Assembly: GCA_046328505.1 (NCBI GenBank)
Contig: JAXLWL010000002.1
Span: forward strand, 992,001 to 1,056,000
DNA: 64,000 bases
Source of the DNA: JBDHWG01 sp046328505
GTDB lineage: Bacteria > Chloroflexota > Anaerolineae > Epilineales > JAHCIE01
Reading direction: 5' to 3'
A program made the translations under genes and the position numbers. The notes below the pieces were generated by a model that searched no databases, had not been told where the DNA came from, and worked only from the letters and a program-made list of their open reading frames with translations. Positions 1-7,877 of the stretch are shown here, in pieces; positions within the stretch are counted from its first letter, which is position 1; each line of letters opens with the position of its first letter.

Positions 1-1
1 C

Positions 2-310
2 TTCGCCGGTGATCCCGACGTGCTCGGGAAGCCGATCGGCGCCGATATACGCCGGGGCACAGTGACTCTACCGGTGCTGTACGCAGCCGACATTGCTGAC
101 TTGCCCCTCGCTCAGGCACTGGCCGGCGAGCAGTGGGCGATTGAGACGGTGATCGAGGCGGTGGTCACATCGGATGCGCTCGATCTTGCTCGCGCCGACG
201 CCGAACGATATGCCGCGGCGGCTGTCTCCTGCCTGTCGTGGTTCTCGGCGGGATCGGCTCGCCAGACTCTCGAGGCTCTGGCCGACTTCAGCGTTCGCAG
301 AGTGGCATGA
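2..310 (+). CDS. Polyprenyl diphosphate synthase, C-terminal fragment
   Basis: The reading frame is open from the window edge to the TGA at 308-310, so the 5' part (first Asp-rich motif) is missing. The visible start reads FAGDPDVLGKPIGADIRRG followed by TVTLPVLYA. This is the region after the second Asp-rich motif of trans-isoprenyl diphosphate synthases, where LGKPxGxDxxxG and TLP are typical. The family condenses isopentenyl diphosphate onto allylic diphosphates to make quinone tails or carotenoid and lipid precursors. A second, complete family member lies at 57693-58742. The stop overlaps the next gene in an ATGA junction, so the two are probably co-transcribed. Chain length cannot be judged from this fragment. 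Confidence 0.8.
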   Translation, partial: FAGDPDVLGKPIGADIRRGTVTLPVLYAADIADLPLAQALAGEQWAIETVIEAVVTSDALDLARADAERYAAAAVSCLSWFSAGSARQTLEALADFSVRRVA

Positions 311-957
311 TCTATACGGTCGATGAAGAGCGTCTGGCGTCCGTCCTCGATACGCTCGAGGACGGACGTTCGCTTTCCAGGTCAGACGACCTTATTGGCG
401 AGCTCGTGGGGACGATCCTCTCGCAGCACACCCGCGATAGCGACGCGGTGTACGCAGCGCTGCGGCGCCGCTTTCCGACCTGGGAGATGCTGCGCGACGC
501 CCCGGAAGAAGCGATTGTCGAGGCGATTCGATCAGGCGGTCTTGCGCGTGTCAAAGCGCGGCGCATCAAGCTGGCGCTCGCGGCGATAACGGCCGAACGG
601 GGTGAGCTAGAGCTGGATTTCCTGGCCGACGCGGAGCTGAGTCAGGCGCGGCGGTGGCTGAGCGCGGTGCCCGGCGTTGGGCCAAAGACGGCCGCGTGTG
701 TGCTTCTCTTCGGTCTTGGGCGACCCGTGCTGCCGGTGGACGACCACGTGCATCGCTGCGTCACCCGGCTGGGGATTGTGGCGCCCGGTCTGACGTCCGC
801 CTCGTCCCACGCGCAACTGGAGCGGGCGCTGGGCGATGATACCCACGCCACGTTCATTCTTCATACGAGTCTGCATCGGTTGAGCCGCGAGGTGTGCCGC
901 GAGCATCAGCCCAGATGCGCTGAATGCCCGCTCGCCGCAGTCTGCGCCTTCGCATAG
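307..957 (+). CDS. Endonuclease III-like DNA glycosylase (HhH-GPD, 4Fe-4S)
   Basis: This is a 216-residue protein of the Nth type, a base-excision glycosylase/AP lyase for oxidised pyrimidines or related lesions. The helix-hairpin-helix is at residues about 119-138 (VPGVGPKTAACVL), with the catalytic Lys at K127. The HhH-GPD aspartate is D145 in LPVDDHVHR. Four cysteines at 197, 204, 207 and 213 keep exact C-x6-C-x2-C-x5-C spacing, the endonuclease III iron-sulphur loop. I chose the ATG at 307 because it forms an ATGA overlap with the upstream stop; an in-frame GTG at 238 would need a long overlap. The exact substrate (Nth, MutY or a UDG-like side family) is not fixed by these motifs. Confidence 0.9.
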   Translation: MIYTVDEERLASVLDTLEDGRSLSRSDDLIGELVGTILSQHTRDSDAVYAALRRRFPTWEMLRDAPEEAIVEAIRSGGLARVKARRIKLALAAITAERGELELDFLADAELSQARRWLSAVPGVGPKTAACVLLFGLGRPVLPVDDHVHRCVTRLGIVAPGLTSASSHAQLERALGDDTHATFILHTSLHRLSREVCREHQPRCAECPLAAVCAFA

Positions 958-997
958 TCATTAATCTATTCACTGCGAGCTTGTAGGTTCCAATGAG

Positions 998-1036
998 AGG
1001 GTCGGACACACTCACTTCACGAGCGCGCCCGACCCT
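998..1036. terminator. Possible hairpin between convergent genes
   Basis: An 8-bp inverted repeat, AGGGTCGG (998-1005) with CCGACCCT (1029-1036), lies between the convergent ends of the glycosylase gene and the secreted-protein gene. Only a short GTGCTTTG follows on the + strand, so this is a weak terminator candidate. Confidence 0.3.
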
Positions 1037-1089
1037 GTGCTTTGCCCGGCAGCTAAGACCGAGTCCGTCAATCCCACCCCGGTGCAGAC

Positions 1090-1740
1090 TTATGGGCCAT
1101 CAACGTGTACGTCGCTAGTCATCTGCAGCTGGTACGTCATGGGCATGCCGCCCTCGTTGAACACCTCCACATAGTAGGTTCCCGCCTCGGGGAAGACCCC
1201 CTGCCACACCTTCGGCGCGCTGACGAACGCGTCAATCTTGCCCTGGTCGATCAGGTCCTTGTGGATAGGACTGTCGACCAGTGGCGAGCCCACTGCCCAG
1301 TAGAGCGGCGGTTCGACGCGCTTCTCGCCGTAACTGTGCCCCTGCCACACGCGCTTGCCCCCGTCCGTGTGCTCGTGCCACAACTGCCGGTTGTTCTCAA
1401 TCAGCAGCATGTCACTGGGGCTGTAGATTCGGAAGCCGGTGTTATGCGCCATGTCCTGGTTCCAGGAAGTGTCGCTATCGAGGCGAATGGTGAACACCAT
1501 GTAGGGCAGGCCCTCCCGAGAGACTTCCTTGGCCTGCTTCGGCGACATTGGCTGAATCACGTCGAAGCTGTACCACTGGCTGTTTCCTGGCGGGAGCGTT
1601 GCCTGGTTAACGCCAGGGCCGAGCACCTGTACCTGTTCAGTGTGGAAGGAGCCTGTGCCAGTCGAAGCCATCGCCACCAAGCCGGTAACAAGCAGGAGGA
1701 GCAGCGCCATACCAACGCCAATCACAATGCGAGCTTTCAT
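1090..1740 (-). CDS. Secreted protein of unknown function
   Basis: A 216-residue protein. The N-terminus (MKARIVIGVGMALLLLLVTG) is a signal peptide or anchor with its hydrophobic core at residues 5-24. The rest is soluble and rich in aromatic and beta-forming residues, with motifs such as QWYSFDV, MVFTIRLDS and GTYYVEVFNEGGMPMTYQLQM. The C-terminal part resembles the bacterial pre-peptidase/beta-sandwich modules in which GTYYVxV-type strands precede a buried strand. No catalytic motif is visible. A GGAGG lies just upstream of the ATG. The gene stands alone, convergent with the glycosylase gene, and I do not recognise a specific family. Confidence 0.7.
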   Translation of the reverse strand: MKARIVIGVGMALLLLLVTGLVAMASTGTGSFHTEQVQVLGPGVNQATLPPGNSQWYSFDVIQPMSPKQAKEVSREGLPYMVFTIRLDSDTSWNQDMAHNTGFRIYSPSDMLLIENNRQLWHEHTDGGKRVWQGHSYGEKRVEPPLYWAVGSPLVDSPIHKDLIDQGKIDAFVSAPKVWQGVFPEAGTYYVEVFNEGGMPMTYQLQMTSDVHVDGP

Positions 1741-2102
1741 GTCTTACCTCCATTTTGGCCTAACCCGTGTTACATTTATGAACCAACTTACATTGAGTCG
1801 TCGACCTCGGACACAGAACAGGTACGCTGTCACGTGCAATGTGGGACTGCCAGGCTCGACTATTGTGGATGCTGTCGGGAGTTTGGTTGGTCGGGCGAGG
1901 ATACAACGGTGGCCCACGCAAGAAGTCCATTCTTGCCTCTGATTCCATCCTACACCCATTGGGCCGTGGGAGACGTGGTGCCTTCTTCACCCCAGGTGAA
2001 GATTCGACCACTCTCTTAGCTCCGCTGTGTTCGGGAGCCAAAAGGGAACCGCCCCCGGAGTCTTTTGCTCGGGGGGCGGTCCTATCTGGCGAGGCGGCGC
2101 TG
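1741..2102. other. Intergenic stretch without a gene
   Basis: About 360 bases lie between the start of the secreted-protein gene and the end of the exporter gene, both on the minus strand. I see the GGAGG of the secreted-protein gene at its left edge, two copies of TTACATT about 18 bases apart (near 1770-1795), and the exporter's terminator hairpin at 2048-2080. No convincing coding frame, tRNA or long repeat was found. Confidence 0.5.
2048..2080 (-). terminator. Intrinsic terminator of the DHA2 exporter gene
   Basis: A perfect 9-bp GC stem (ACCGCCCCC with GGGGGCGGT) has a 15-base loop. On the minus strand it is followed by TTCCCTTTTGG, a short T run, about 25 bases past the exporter stop codon. 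Confidence 0.65.
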
Positions 2103-3689
2103 TCAATGCCCGGCAGGCACGGGCGGTCGCTGCCCTTCGCTTGACGGCCGACGGCCGGCCCACTTCAGGGGCCAGCCCGGCAGGAATGCCCCGATCACGA
2201 GGGCGGCGAGGGCGAAGAAGAACGTCACGGTGTAGGCGCGCTCGAATCCAGCAATGCTCTGAGTGCAGGCGATCTGCATCAGGCTGGCGACGGCGGCGGG
2301 AATCTGCGGTGGAGGCGCCTGGCAGATACCGATCTGCGGGCCGTTCAAGACCTGCGGCATGTCCTGCATCTGCGTCTGGAAGGCTTGCACCTGCGGCGAG
2401 AGGGTGCTAGCGAGAACGGTCGCCAGGAAGGCGACGCCGATTGCCTGCACAATCTGGCGCGACGAGTTGATGAGGGACGACGCCCGAGCAATCTTCGGAT
2501 TCGGCACCGGGCTTAGCGCCGTGACCAGCGTAGTCTGGACCGTCGAGCCAAGGGCGATGCCGCGCAGGAAGAGCAGGAACATGATCCAGGTGATAGGCGT
2601 GTCGGCTCGGATTTGAGCCAGCTGCCAGGTGTTGATAGCCAGGATGCTGAACCCGAAGACCACGATGGGACGCGGGCCAATCTTGTCATAGAGACGGCCG
2701 GCGGTTGGCGTTGTGATTCCCGCGGCGATGGCCAGGGGCAGCAGGGTCAGGCCGGCCTGGAGCGCGGTGAGGCCACGCAGCGCCTGGAGATAGATAGGCA
2801 TTAGGAACTCGGCGCCAAACAGCGCCATGACGCTCACGTAGCCCACGAGGCTGGCGTTGAGGAAGACGCGGTTCTGGAAGAGGCGCAGGTCCAGCAGCGG
2901 CTCCTTGGCGAAGAACAGCTCGACGACGGCGAACGCGGCGAGTCCGATTGCCCCCACGATGAAGCAGGCGACCACCTGTGTAGAAGCCCAACCCTGGTCA
3001 GAGGCAATGGACGCGCCGTACAGAATCGAGCTGATGCCGACGATGCCTATGAGCAAGCCTATCACGTCCAATCTCGGGCGGCGGTCCGTCGGCCGGTAGC
3101 GTAGCCAGCGCGAGCCGAGGTAGATGCCAACCAACCCGATAGGGATGTTAATGAAGAAGATCCAGCGCCAGAGGTCGTGATCCACGAGCCACCCGCCAAG
3201 GATCGGGCCGAGGGCCGGCGCGACGACGAGGGCGATTCCAAAGAAGCCGAGAGCCTTACCCTGTTCGTTGGGGGGGAACGCGCTGAATAGAAGCGCCGGG
3301 CCGAGGGGGACGGCGATACCGCCGCCAAATCCCTGGAGGACACGTGCTGCGATCAGCAGCCAGAGGCTAGGGGCCAGGCCGCACAGGAACGAACCCAGGA
3401 CGAACAGGCCGAGACCGGCAATGTAGACCCGCTTGAGGCTGAAACGGTCGGCCAGGTAGCCGGCCATCGGCGTGCCGATTCCCAGGGCGAGGACGTACAC
3501 GCTGATGATTAGCTGCGAGTCGGTCAGCGACGCGCCATACTCGCGACGAAGCGTTTGGAAGGCCACATTCACGACTGTCGAGTCGAGAATGACCATGAAA
3601 ATGCCGAATATGACCGATATCAGCACCCGCCACTTGTAGGCGAGACGGCCTCCGTCGCTCGGCGCCTGCTGCGCCATCGAATAACTCAT
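2103..3689 (-). CDS. MFS multidrug exporter, DHA2 (EmrB/QacA) family
   Basis: A 528-residue membrane protein with about 14 hydrophobic segments, the DHA2 topology of proton-driven drug exporters. The first helix holds FMVILDSTVVNVAF, the typical D1 motif of the family. Motif A follows as GYLADRFSLKR near residue 80, and the antiporter motif C appears as VVAPALGPILGGW near residue 160. Substrates would be hydrophobic cations or similar toxins, extruded across the cytoplasmic membrane. No EmrA-type adaptor or TetR/MarR regulator is adjacent, so regulation cannot be inferred. The ATG at 3689 has TAGGAGC upstream. A predicted terminator lies just downstream. Confidence 0.92.
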   Translation of the reverse strand: MSYSMAQQAPSDGGRLAYKWRVLISVIFGIFMVILDSTVVNVAFQTLRREYGASLTDSQLIISVYVLALGIGTPMAGYLADRFSLKRVYIAGLGLFVLGSFLCGLAPSLWLLIAARVLQGFGGGIAVPLGPALLFSAFPPNEQGKALGFFGIALVVAPALGPILGGWLVDHDLWRWIFFINIPIGLVGIYLGSRWLRYRPTDRRPRLDVIGLLIGIVGISSILYGASIASDQGWASTQVVACFIVGAIGLAAFAVVELFFAKEPLLDLRLFQNRVFLNASLVGYVSVMALFGAEFLMPIYLQALRGLTALQAGLTLLPLAIAAGITTPTAGRLYDKIGPRPIVVFGFSILAINTWQLAQIRADTPITWIMFLLFLRGIALGSTVQTTLVTALSPVPNPKIARASSLINSSRQIVQAIGVAFLATVLASTLSPQVQAFQTQMQDMPQVLNGPQIGICQAPPPQIPAAVASLMQIACTQSIAGFERAYTVTFFFALAALVIGAFLPGWPLKWAGRRPSSEGQRPPVPAGH

Positions 3690-3880
3690 GCAATGCTCCT
3701 AAAAATCTCGGGCCGATTTAATGATACTGGGAGTTGGTCCGTTTCAGAAGTGCCGAAAGGTTGTACAAAGGATGCAACGTAAATGAGGCGGCCTGAAAGC
3801 CGTACAAGAACCATACCAGGCACGACAGAACCAGTATAGGGAGTAGCCACTGAAAGCCATTCTTACCCTGGCGCGGCTGT

Positions 3881-3909
3881 TTGGTGGATTTCGCCAAAAC
3901 TGGGATAAT
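3881..3909 (+). promoter_or_regulatory. Promoter of the DNA ligase gene, apparently leaderless
   Basis: TTGGTG (3881-3886), a 17-base spacer, and GATAAT (3904-3909). The predicted first transcribed base, about seven bases past the -10, falls on the ATG at 3916. There is no Shine-Dalgarno sequence, which fits a leaderless mRNA. Confidence 0.45.
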
Positions 3910-3915
3910 GTGGCT

Positions 3916-5532
3916 ATGCAAACCTTTGCCCAAACCGCCGAAGCCCTGGCCGCCACGCGCAGCCGTCTCAAGAAAGCCGCCATCCTCGAGACGTACTTCG
4001 GCGCGCTTGATGACCCCGATCTATACCGCGCGGCGCTGTACCTGAGTGGCCGGACGTTTCCGCTGTGGGACCAGCGCGTGTTGAGCGCGGGCTTCGCCAA
4101 CGTCCGCGATGCGCTGCTGTTGGTGGCGCCCGATGCGATGGCTGACTTCGATCGGCTCCTGCTGGAGTATGGTGACGTGGGCGACGCGGCCGCGGTTGTC
4201 ATGGCGCGGCGGGCTGACCCCACACCGACCCTGACCTTAGCCGAGATTGCGTCTCTATTCGAGGCGCTGGCATCGGCCAAGGGGGCGCGAGCGCGAACCC
4301 AACTGGTCGCCGACGTGTTGCGGCGGGCTACGGCTATCGAGGCGCGCTACCTCGTCAAGCTCATCATGGGAGAGTTGCGCGTCGGTTTACAGGAAGGGCA
4401 GGTCGAGGACGCGATCGCCCGCGCCTATGGCCACCCCGTCGAGGCAGTCCAGTGGGCGAATATGTTGCTCGGCGATCTGGGCGAAACGGCGGTCCTGGCG
4501 CGACACGGGCGGCTCGCGGATGCGCGGATGCGGCTGTTCCACCCGCTCAAGTTCATGCTCGCGTCGCCGGTGGACGACATCGAGGCGCTGCCGCGGCAGA
4601 TGCCGGGTGGCTTCGCCGTTGAGGACAAGTACGACGGGGTGCGCGCCCAGGTCCACAAACAGGGTGATCGGCTGACGATCTACTCGCGCACACTGGACGA
4701 GATAGGCCACCGCTTTCCCGAGCTACACGCCGATCTGCTGACTCTGCCGGGCGAGTTCATCCTCGACGGGGAGATCGTCGGGTTGCGAGATGACGTGGCG
4801 ATTCCGTTTACCCAGTTCCAGGCGCGCCTTGGTCGAAAGACCGTAGACGAGGACCTCGTCAAGGCGCTGCCGGTGGCTTTGTTCGCCTTCGACCTCCTGT
4901 ATCAGGATGGCGAGGTGCTGCTGGAGCTGCCAATGGGTGAGCGCCGCCAACGGCTCGAGGCGCTGCTGCCCGGCAGCGCGGCCGTTCGCCGGGCGCGCTC
5001 GGACGTGGCTACCGACGTGGCTCACCTGCGCGATGAGTTTGCGGCGGCGCGCGCTCGTGGCAACGAGGGCCTGATGATCAAGAGCCTGGCTTCTACTTAT
5101 AAGCCCGGGCGGCGTGGCAAGGACTGGCAGAAGATCAAGCAGCCCCTGGCGACGTTGGATGTGGTCGTGACCGGCGTCGAGTGGGGCCACGGGAAACGCC
5201 GCAACGTGCTATCGGACTACACCTTCGCGGTGCGGGGAGAAGATGGGCGACTGATGGAGGTCGGCAAGGCGTATAGTGGGCTGACGGACGCCGAAATCGC
5301 GGATTTGACGGAATGGTTCAAAGCCCATACTATCCAGGACTATGGACGCTTTCGCCGCGTCGAGCCACGGATTGTGCTGGAGGTCGCCTTCGACAACGTC
5401 CAACCCTCGGACCGCCATGCCAGCGGTTTTGCTCTCCGCTTCCCTCGGATCGTCCGGATACGTGATGACAAGCCGGTGGCAGAAATAGACACCATCGAGA
5501 CAGTTCGAGTCATTGCCCAAGGAGCTGCATGA
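3916..5532 (+). CDS. ATP-dependent DNA ligase (archaeal/eukaryotic ligase I type)
   Basis: A 538-residue ligase that seals nicks through a lysine-AMP intermediate. The N-terminal 200 residues are the helical DNA-binding domain, including TLAEIASLFEALA and YLVKLIMGELRVGL. Nucleotidyltransferase motif I is EDKYDGVRAQ, with the adenylated lysine at K238. Motif III is LDGEIVG, motif IV EGLMIKS and motif V DWQKIKQ. The C-terminal OB domain holds RIVLEVAFDNVQ. Length and domain order match archaeal LigB-like ligases rather than the minimal LigD or Ku-associated type. It is presumably additional to an NAD-dependent LigA elsewhere. The start is ATG 3916 if the transcript is leaderless; GTG 3910 is two codons upstream. 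The stop overlaps the next gene (ATGA). Confidence 0.93.
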   Translation: MQTFAQTAEALAATRSRLKKAAILETYFGALDDPDLYRAALYLSGRTFPLWDQRVLSAGFANVRDALLLVAPDAMADFDRLLLEYGDVGDAAAVVMARRADPTPTLTLAEIASLFEALASAKGARARTQLVADVLRRATAIEARYLVKLIMGELRVGLQEGQVEDAIARAYGHPVEAVQWANMLLGDLGETAVLARHGRLADARMRLFHPLKFMLASPVDDIEALPRQMPGGFAVEDKYDGVRAQVHKQGDRLTIYSRTLDEIGHRFPELHADLLTLPGEFILDGEIVGLRDDVAIPFTQFQARLGRKTVDEDLVKALPVALFAFDLLYQDGEVLLELPMGERRQRLEALLPGSAAVRRARSDVATDVAHLRDEFAAARARGNEGLMIKSLASTYKPGRRGKDWQKIKQPLATLDVVVTGVEWGHGKRRNVLSDYTFAVRGEDGRLMEVGKAYSGLTDAEIADLTEWFKAHTIQDYGRFRRVEPRIVLEVAFDNVQPSDRHASGFALRFPRIVRIRDDKPVAEIDTIETVRVIAQGAA

Positions 5533-6173
5533 GCCTGGCTGCCGAAATACCGCTCTTTCCATTGGATGCGGTGCTGTTCCCCAATATGATACTGCCGCTA
5601 CACATCTTCGAGCAGCGCTATCGGCGCATGTTGAACGATTGTCTCGATAACGGGGGGCCATTCGGGCTGGTACTCGCGCGGGAGGATGGTGCGCCGCGAC
5701 GGGTCGGCACCGCGGCGCATATCGTGCGCGTCGAGGGGCTACCGGACGGACGCTCGAATATCGTCGTCATCGGGCAGGAGCGTTTCTCTGTCGACGGCCT
5801 GCTGTTCCACCAGCCCTACCTCGTGGGTCGCGTCTCGGAGGCGGAGATGCCAGGGGCACGCGCGCCAGACGCGTTGCGGCTTCTGCCCCTCATTCAGGAA
5901 GGGCTGGCCGCCTACCTGACGACGCTGAGAATGGTGGTTGGGCAGCCGGTTCCGACGCCCGATATCCCTGACGAGACCGACGCGCTGGGCTACATGGTGG
6001 CGACCGTCCTGCAGGTTGGGCCGAGCGTGAAGCAATCGCTGCTGGAGGCCGCGACCGTCGGGGAGATGCTGCGGATGGAGCGTCGGCTGCTGGAAACCGA
6101 GACGGGCATCCTGCGTTATATGGATCGGACGAGCGGGCGGGCCAATGACGCCGGCCCCGCGACACCGAATTGA
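5529..6173 (+). CDS. LON N-terminal-domain protein (no protease domain)
   Basis: A 214-residue protein that is almost entirely a LON substrate-binding (PUA-like) domain. The opening IPLFPLDAVLFPNMILPLHIFEQRY is the family signature, given here in two parts: IPLFPLDAVLFP and LPLHIFEQRYRRM. It continues with FGLVLA, GTAAHIVRVE and ERFSV. The AAA+ and Ser-Lys protease parts of Lon are absent. Such stand-alone domains are common in bacteria; their role is unknown beyond presumed protein or nucleotide binding. Its ATG overlaps the DNA ligase stop, so the two are translationally coupled, though I see no functional reason for the pairing. Confidence 0.88.
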   Translation: MSLAAEIPLFPLDAVLFPNMILPLHIFEQRYRRMLNDCLDNGGPFGLVLAREDGAPRRVGTAAHIVRVEGLPDGRSNIVVIGQERFSVDGLLFHQPYLVGRVSEAEMPGARAPDALRLLPLIQEGLAAYLTTLRMVVGQPVPTPDIPDETDALGYMVATVLQVGPSVKQSLLEAATVGEMLRMERRLLETETGILRYMDRTSGRANDAGPATPN

Positions 6174-6192
6174 CGGAATCAGACGTGAGCCA

Positions 6193-6221
6193 TTGCTCAC
6201 AGCCAGCAAACACGGTATACT
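6193..6221 (+). promoter_or_regulatory. Promoter of the staygreen homologue, apparently leaderless
   Basis: TTGCTC (6193-6198), a 17-base spacer, and TATACT (6216-6221). The predicted transcription start is 6228, one base before the ATG at 6229. No ribosome binding site precedes that ATG (TAAGACCC), so a leaderless transcript is likely. Confidence 0.55.
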
Positions 6222-6228
6222 AAGACCC

Positions 6229-6723
6229 ATGAAAGGCCTACCCCGCACTTTCGTGACCTTTATAGGCGCGGCTCAGCGCGACCCCGACGCGATGCCGCGG
6301 CGCTACACATTGACTCAAGCCGGGAGCGCCGGCGCCGTAGCCGTCGCGGTGGGCGACGTGTACGACTATTCGGCGCTGCTCAGCCCGCGAACTCAGCTCA
6401 TCCGCGATGAGCTGACGGCTGAATTGAGTTGCGACGAGCAGAACCGCCCCGAGCTGCACGTCTTCTGCCATATCAGCGGCGTGACCGTCGATCCGGCATT
6501 TGCTGAGCCTGGCTGGCGAGCGCAGATTTTCGAGGCGGCGCTTCCCGTCGCGCTGAGCGCTATTCGCTGGGCTGACCGCGATTTCTACCACCGTCACCCG
6601 GAGTACGACCGCGCCCGCGTCCTGGTCCATTTCCGAGCCACCGAGGAGCAGTACAACCGCATTGGGGCGTACGGCTGGCTTAGCGAGTACGTCGTCGACG
6701 AGGATGAAGTCCCCGGTGGGTGA
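6229..6723 (+). CDS. Staygreen (SGR) family protein, Mg-dechelatase homologue
   Basis: A 164-residue protein with the staygreen fold signature in order: PRRYTLTQAGSAG, then YDYSALLSPRTQLIRDELTAE, given in parts as RTQLIRDELTAEL, then LHVFCHISG, IFEAALPVALSAIRWADRDF, HPEYDRARVLVHF and a final AYGWLSEYV. Plant SGR removes the central Mg from chlorophyll a. Homologues from non-photosynthetic bacteria, including Anaerolineae, are reported to have this activity in vitro although their natural substrate is unknown. No chlorophyll genes are visible here, so the physiological reaction is open. I chose ATG 6229 because the family alignment starts there and a promoter fits exactly; an upstream in-frame start would lie inside the LON-domain gene. 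The gene overlaps the HDAC-like gene by about 20 bases. Confidence 0.85.
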   Translation: MKGLPRTFVTFIGAAQRDPDAMPRRYTLTQAGSAGAVAVAVGDVYDYSALLSPRTQLIRDELTAELSCDEQNRPELHVFCHISGVTVDPAFAEPGWRAQIFEAALPVALSAIRWADRDFYHRHPEYDRARVLVHFRATEEQYNRIGAYGWLSEYVVDEDEVPGG

Positions 6724-7816
6724 GGTCGCGCTCATCTTCCACGAGATCTATCGCGGTCGCGGCTTCTCACCTGTCAAGGCATCCTGGCCGCGCTACGGCG
6801 CCGGCTACGACCTGATGGATTCCCTCGGCTTGCTCGGGGAACGTGCGCGGGTCGTTCGCCCTGACGCGGCGACGGAAGCCGAGCTGCTCCTGGCGCACAC
6901 AGCGGAGTACGTCGAGCGCGTAAGGGCCGCCGACACGGACGGGGTGGGCTACCTGGATGGCCCGGATACGCCGTCCTGGCAGGGAATGTACCGCCGCGCG
7001 ACGACGGCGGTGGGCGGAACCCTGCTCGCGGCGCGCTGGACCATGAGCGGTGACATAAGCCACGCCTTCAACCCCGCCGGCGGCCTGCACCACGCCCAGC
7101 GCGACCGCGCTAGCGGCTTCTGTATCTTCAATGACATCGTCATCACCGTCCGGGCGCTACAGCGCGAATTCGGTCTACAGCGCATTGCCGTGGTCGATGT
7201 GGATGGACACCACGGCGACGGCACCCAGGCGCTGCTGTATGACGAGCCGGTGCTGACGATCTCACTGCACCAGTACGACGGACGCTTCTATCCGGGAACC
7301 GGACGGGTCGATGAAATCGGACAGGGCGCCGGCCGCGGCTACAACGTCAATGTGCCGCTGCCGAGACGTGTCGGAGACGCCACATACCTGGCGGCCTTCG
7401 ACGCCGTCGTGCCGCCGCTCTTGCGCGCGTACCGTCCCGAGTTCATTCTCGTCCAGTACGGGACCGACGCGCACATGGGCGACCCTCTCGTGGGTTTGTC
7501 GCTGACGACACGCGCATACGCCGGTCTCGCGCGCCGCCTGCACGGGCTGGCGCACGACCTGTCGCGCGGCCGTTTGCTTTTTCTGGGTGGTGGCGGCTAT
7601 AATCCTCCATCAGTGGCGCGCTGCTGGGCAATTCTTATGGCGATCCTCACCGGAGACTTCACCGACGACTCCTGTCCGCCATATGCTGCCCTGCTGGACG
7701 AGCAGGCGCCGACCGAGGAGCCAAGCGTCGGGCGGAACGTTGCGTCCACGGTGGACCAGGTGCGCGGCCAGGTCTTTCCATTTTTCGGTTTGCCGACGGC
7801 AGCGCACTCGTTCTGA
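6704..7816 (+). CDS. Histone deacetylase-like (AcuC/APAH family) amidohydrolase
   Basis: A 370-residue zinc hydrolase of the arginase/deacetylase fold. The two-histidine motif appears as GGLHHAQRDRASGFCIFND. The zinc site is DVDGHHGDGTQ (D165, D167, H169-H170), and a further metal aspartate lies in YGTDAHMGDP. The catalytic tyrosine is in FLGGGGYNP. Bacterial members deacetylate polyamines or acetylated proteins such as acetyl-CoA synthetase; the substrate here is unknown. The start is taken as ATG 6704, overlapping the staygreen gene; TTG 6662 and GTG 6716 are alternatives. Overlap with the staygreen gene suggests one transcript, but no functional link is known. Confidence 0.9.
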   Translation: MKSPVGEVALIFHEIYRGRGFSPVKASWPRYGAGYDLMDSLGLLGERARVVRPDAATEAELLLAHTAEYVERVRAADTDGVGYLDGPDTPSWQGMYRRATTAVGGTLLAARWTMSGDISHAFNPAGGLHHAQRDRASGFCIFNDIVITVRALQREFGLQRIAVVDVDGHHGDGTQALLYDEPVLTISLHQYDGRFYPGTGRVDEIGQGAGRGYNVNVPLPRRVGDATYLAAFDAVVPPLLRAYRPEFILVQYGTDAHMGDPLVGLSLTTRAYAGLARRLHGLAHDLSRGRLLFLGGGGYNPPSVARCWAILMAILTGDFTDDSCPPYAALLDEQAPTEEPSVGRNVASTVDQVRGQVFPFFGLPTAAHSF

Positions 7817-7877
7817 GATTCCCTAAGGTACCTCCGTAATATTGCTGGTCCCATCTGGCGCTGCTGAGGAGACGCAT

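Noticed and set aside
1105..2019. 304-codon plus-strand frame across the secreted-protein gene and its upstream region
   Set aside because: The minus-strand gene has a signal peptide and a GGAGG. The plus-strand product is His/Arg-rich without any domain.
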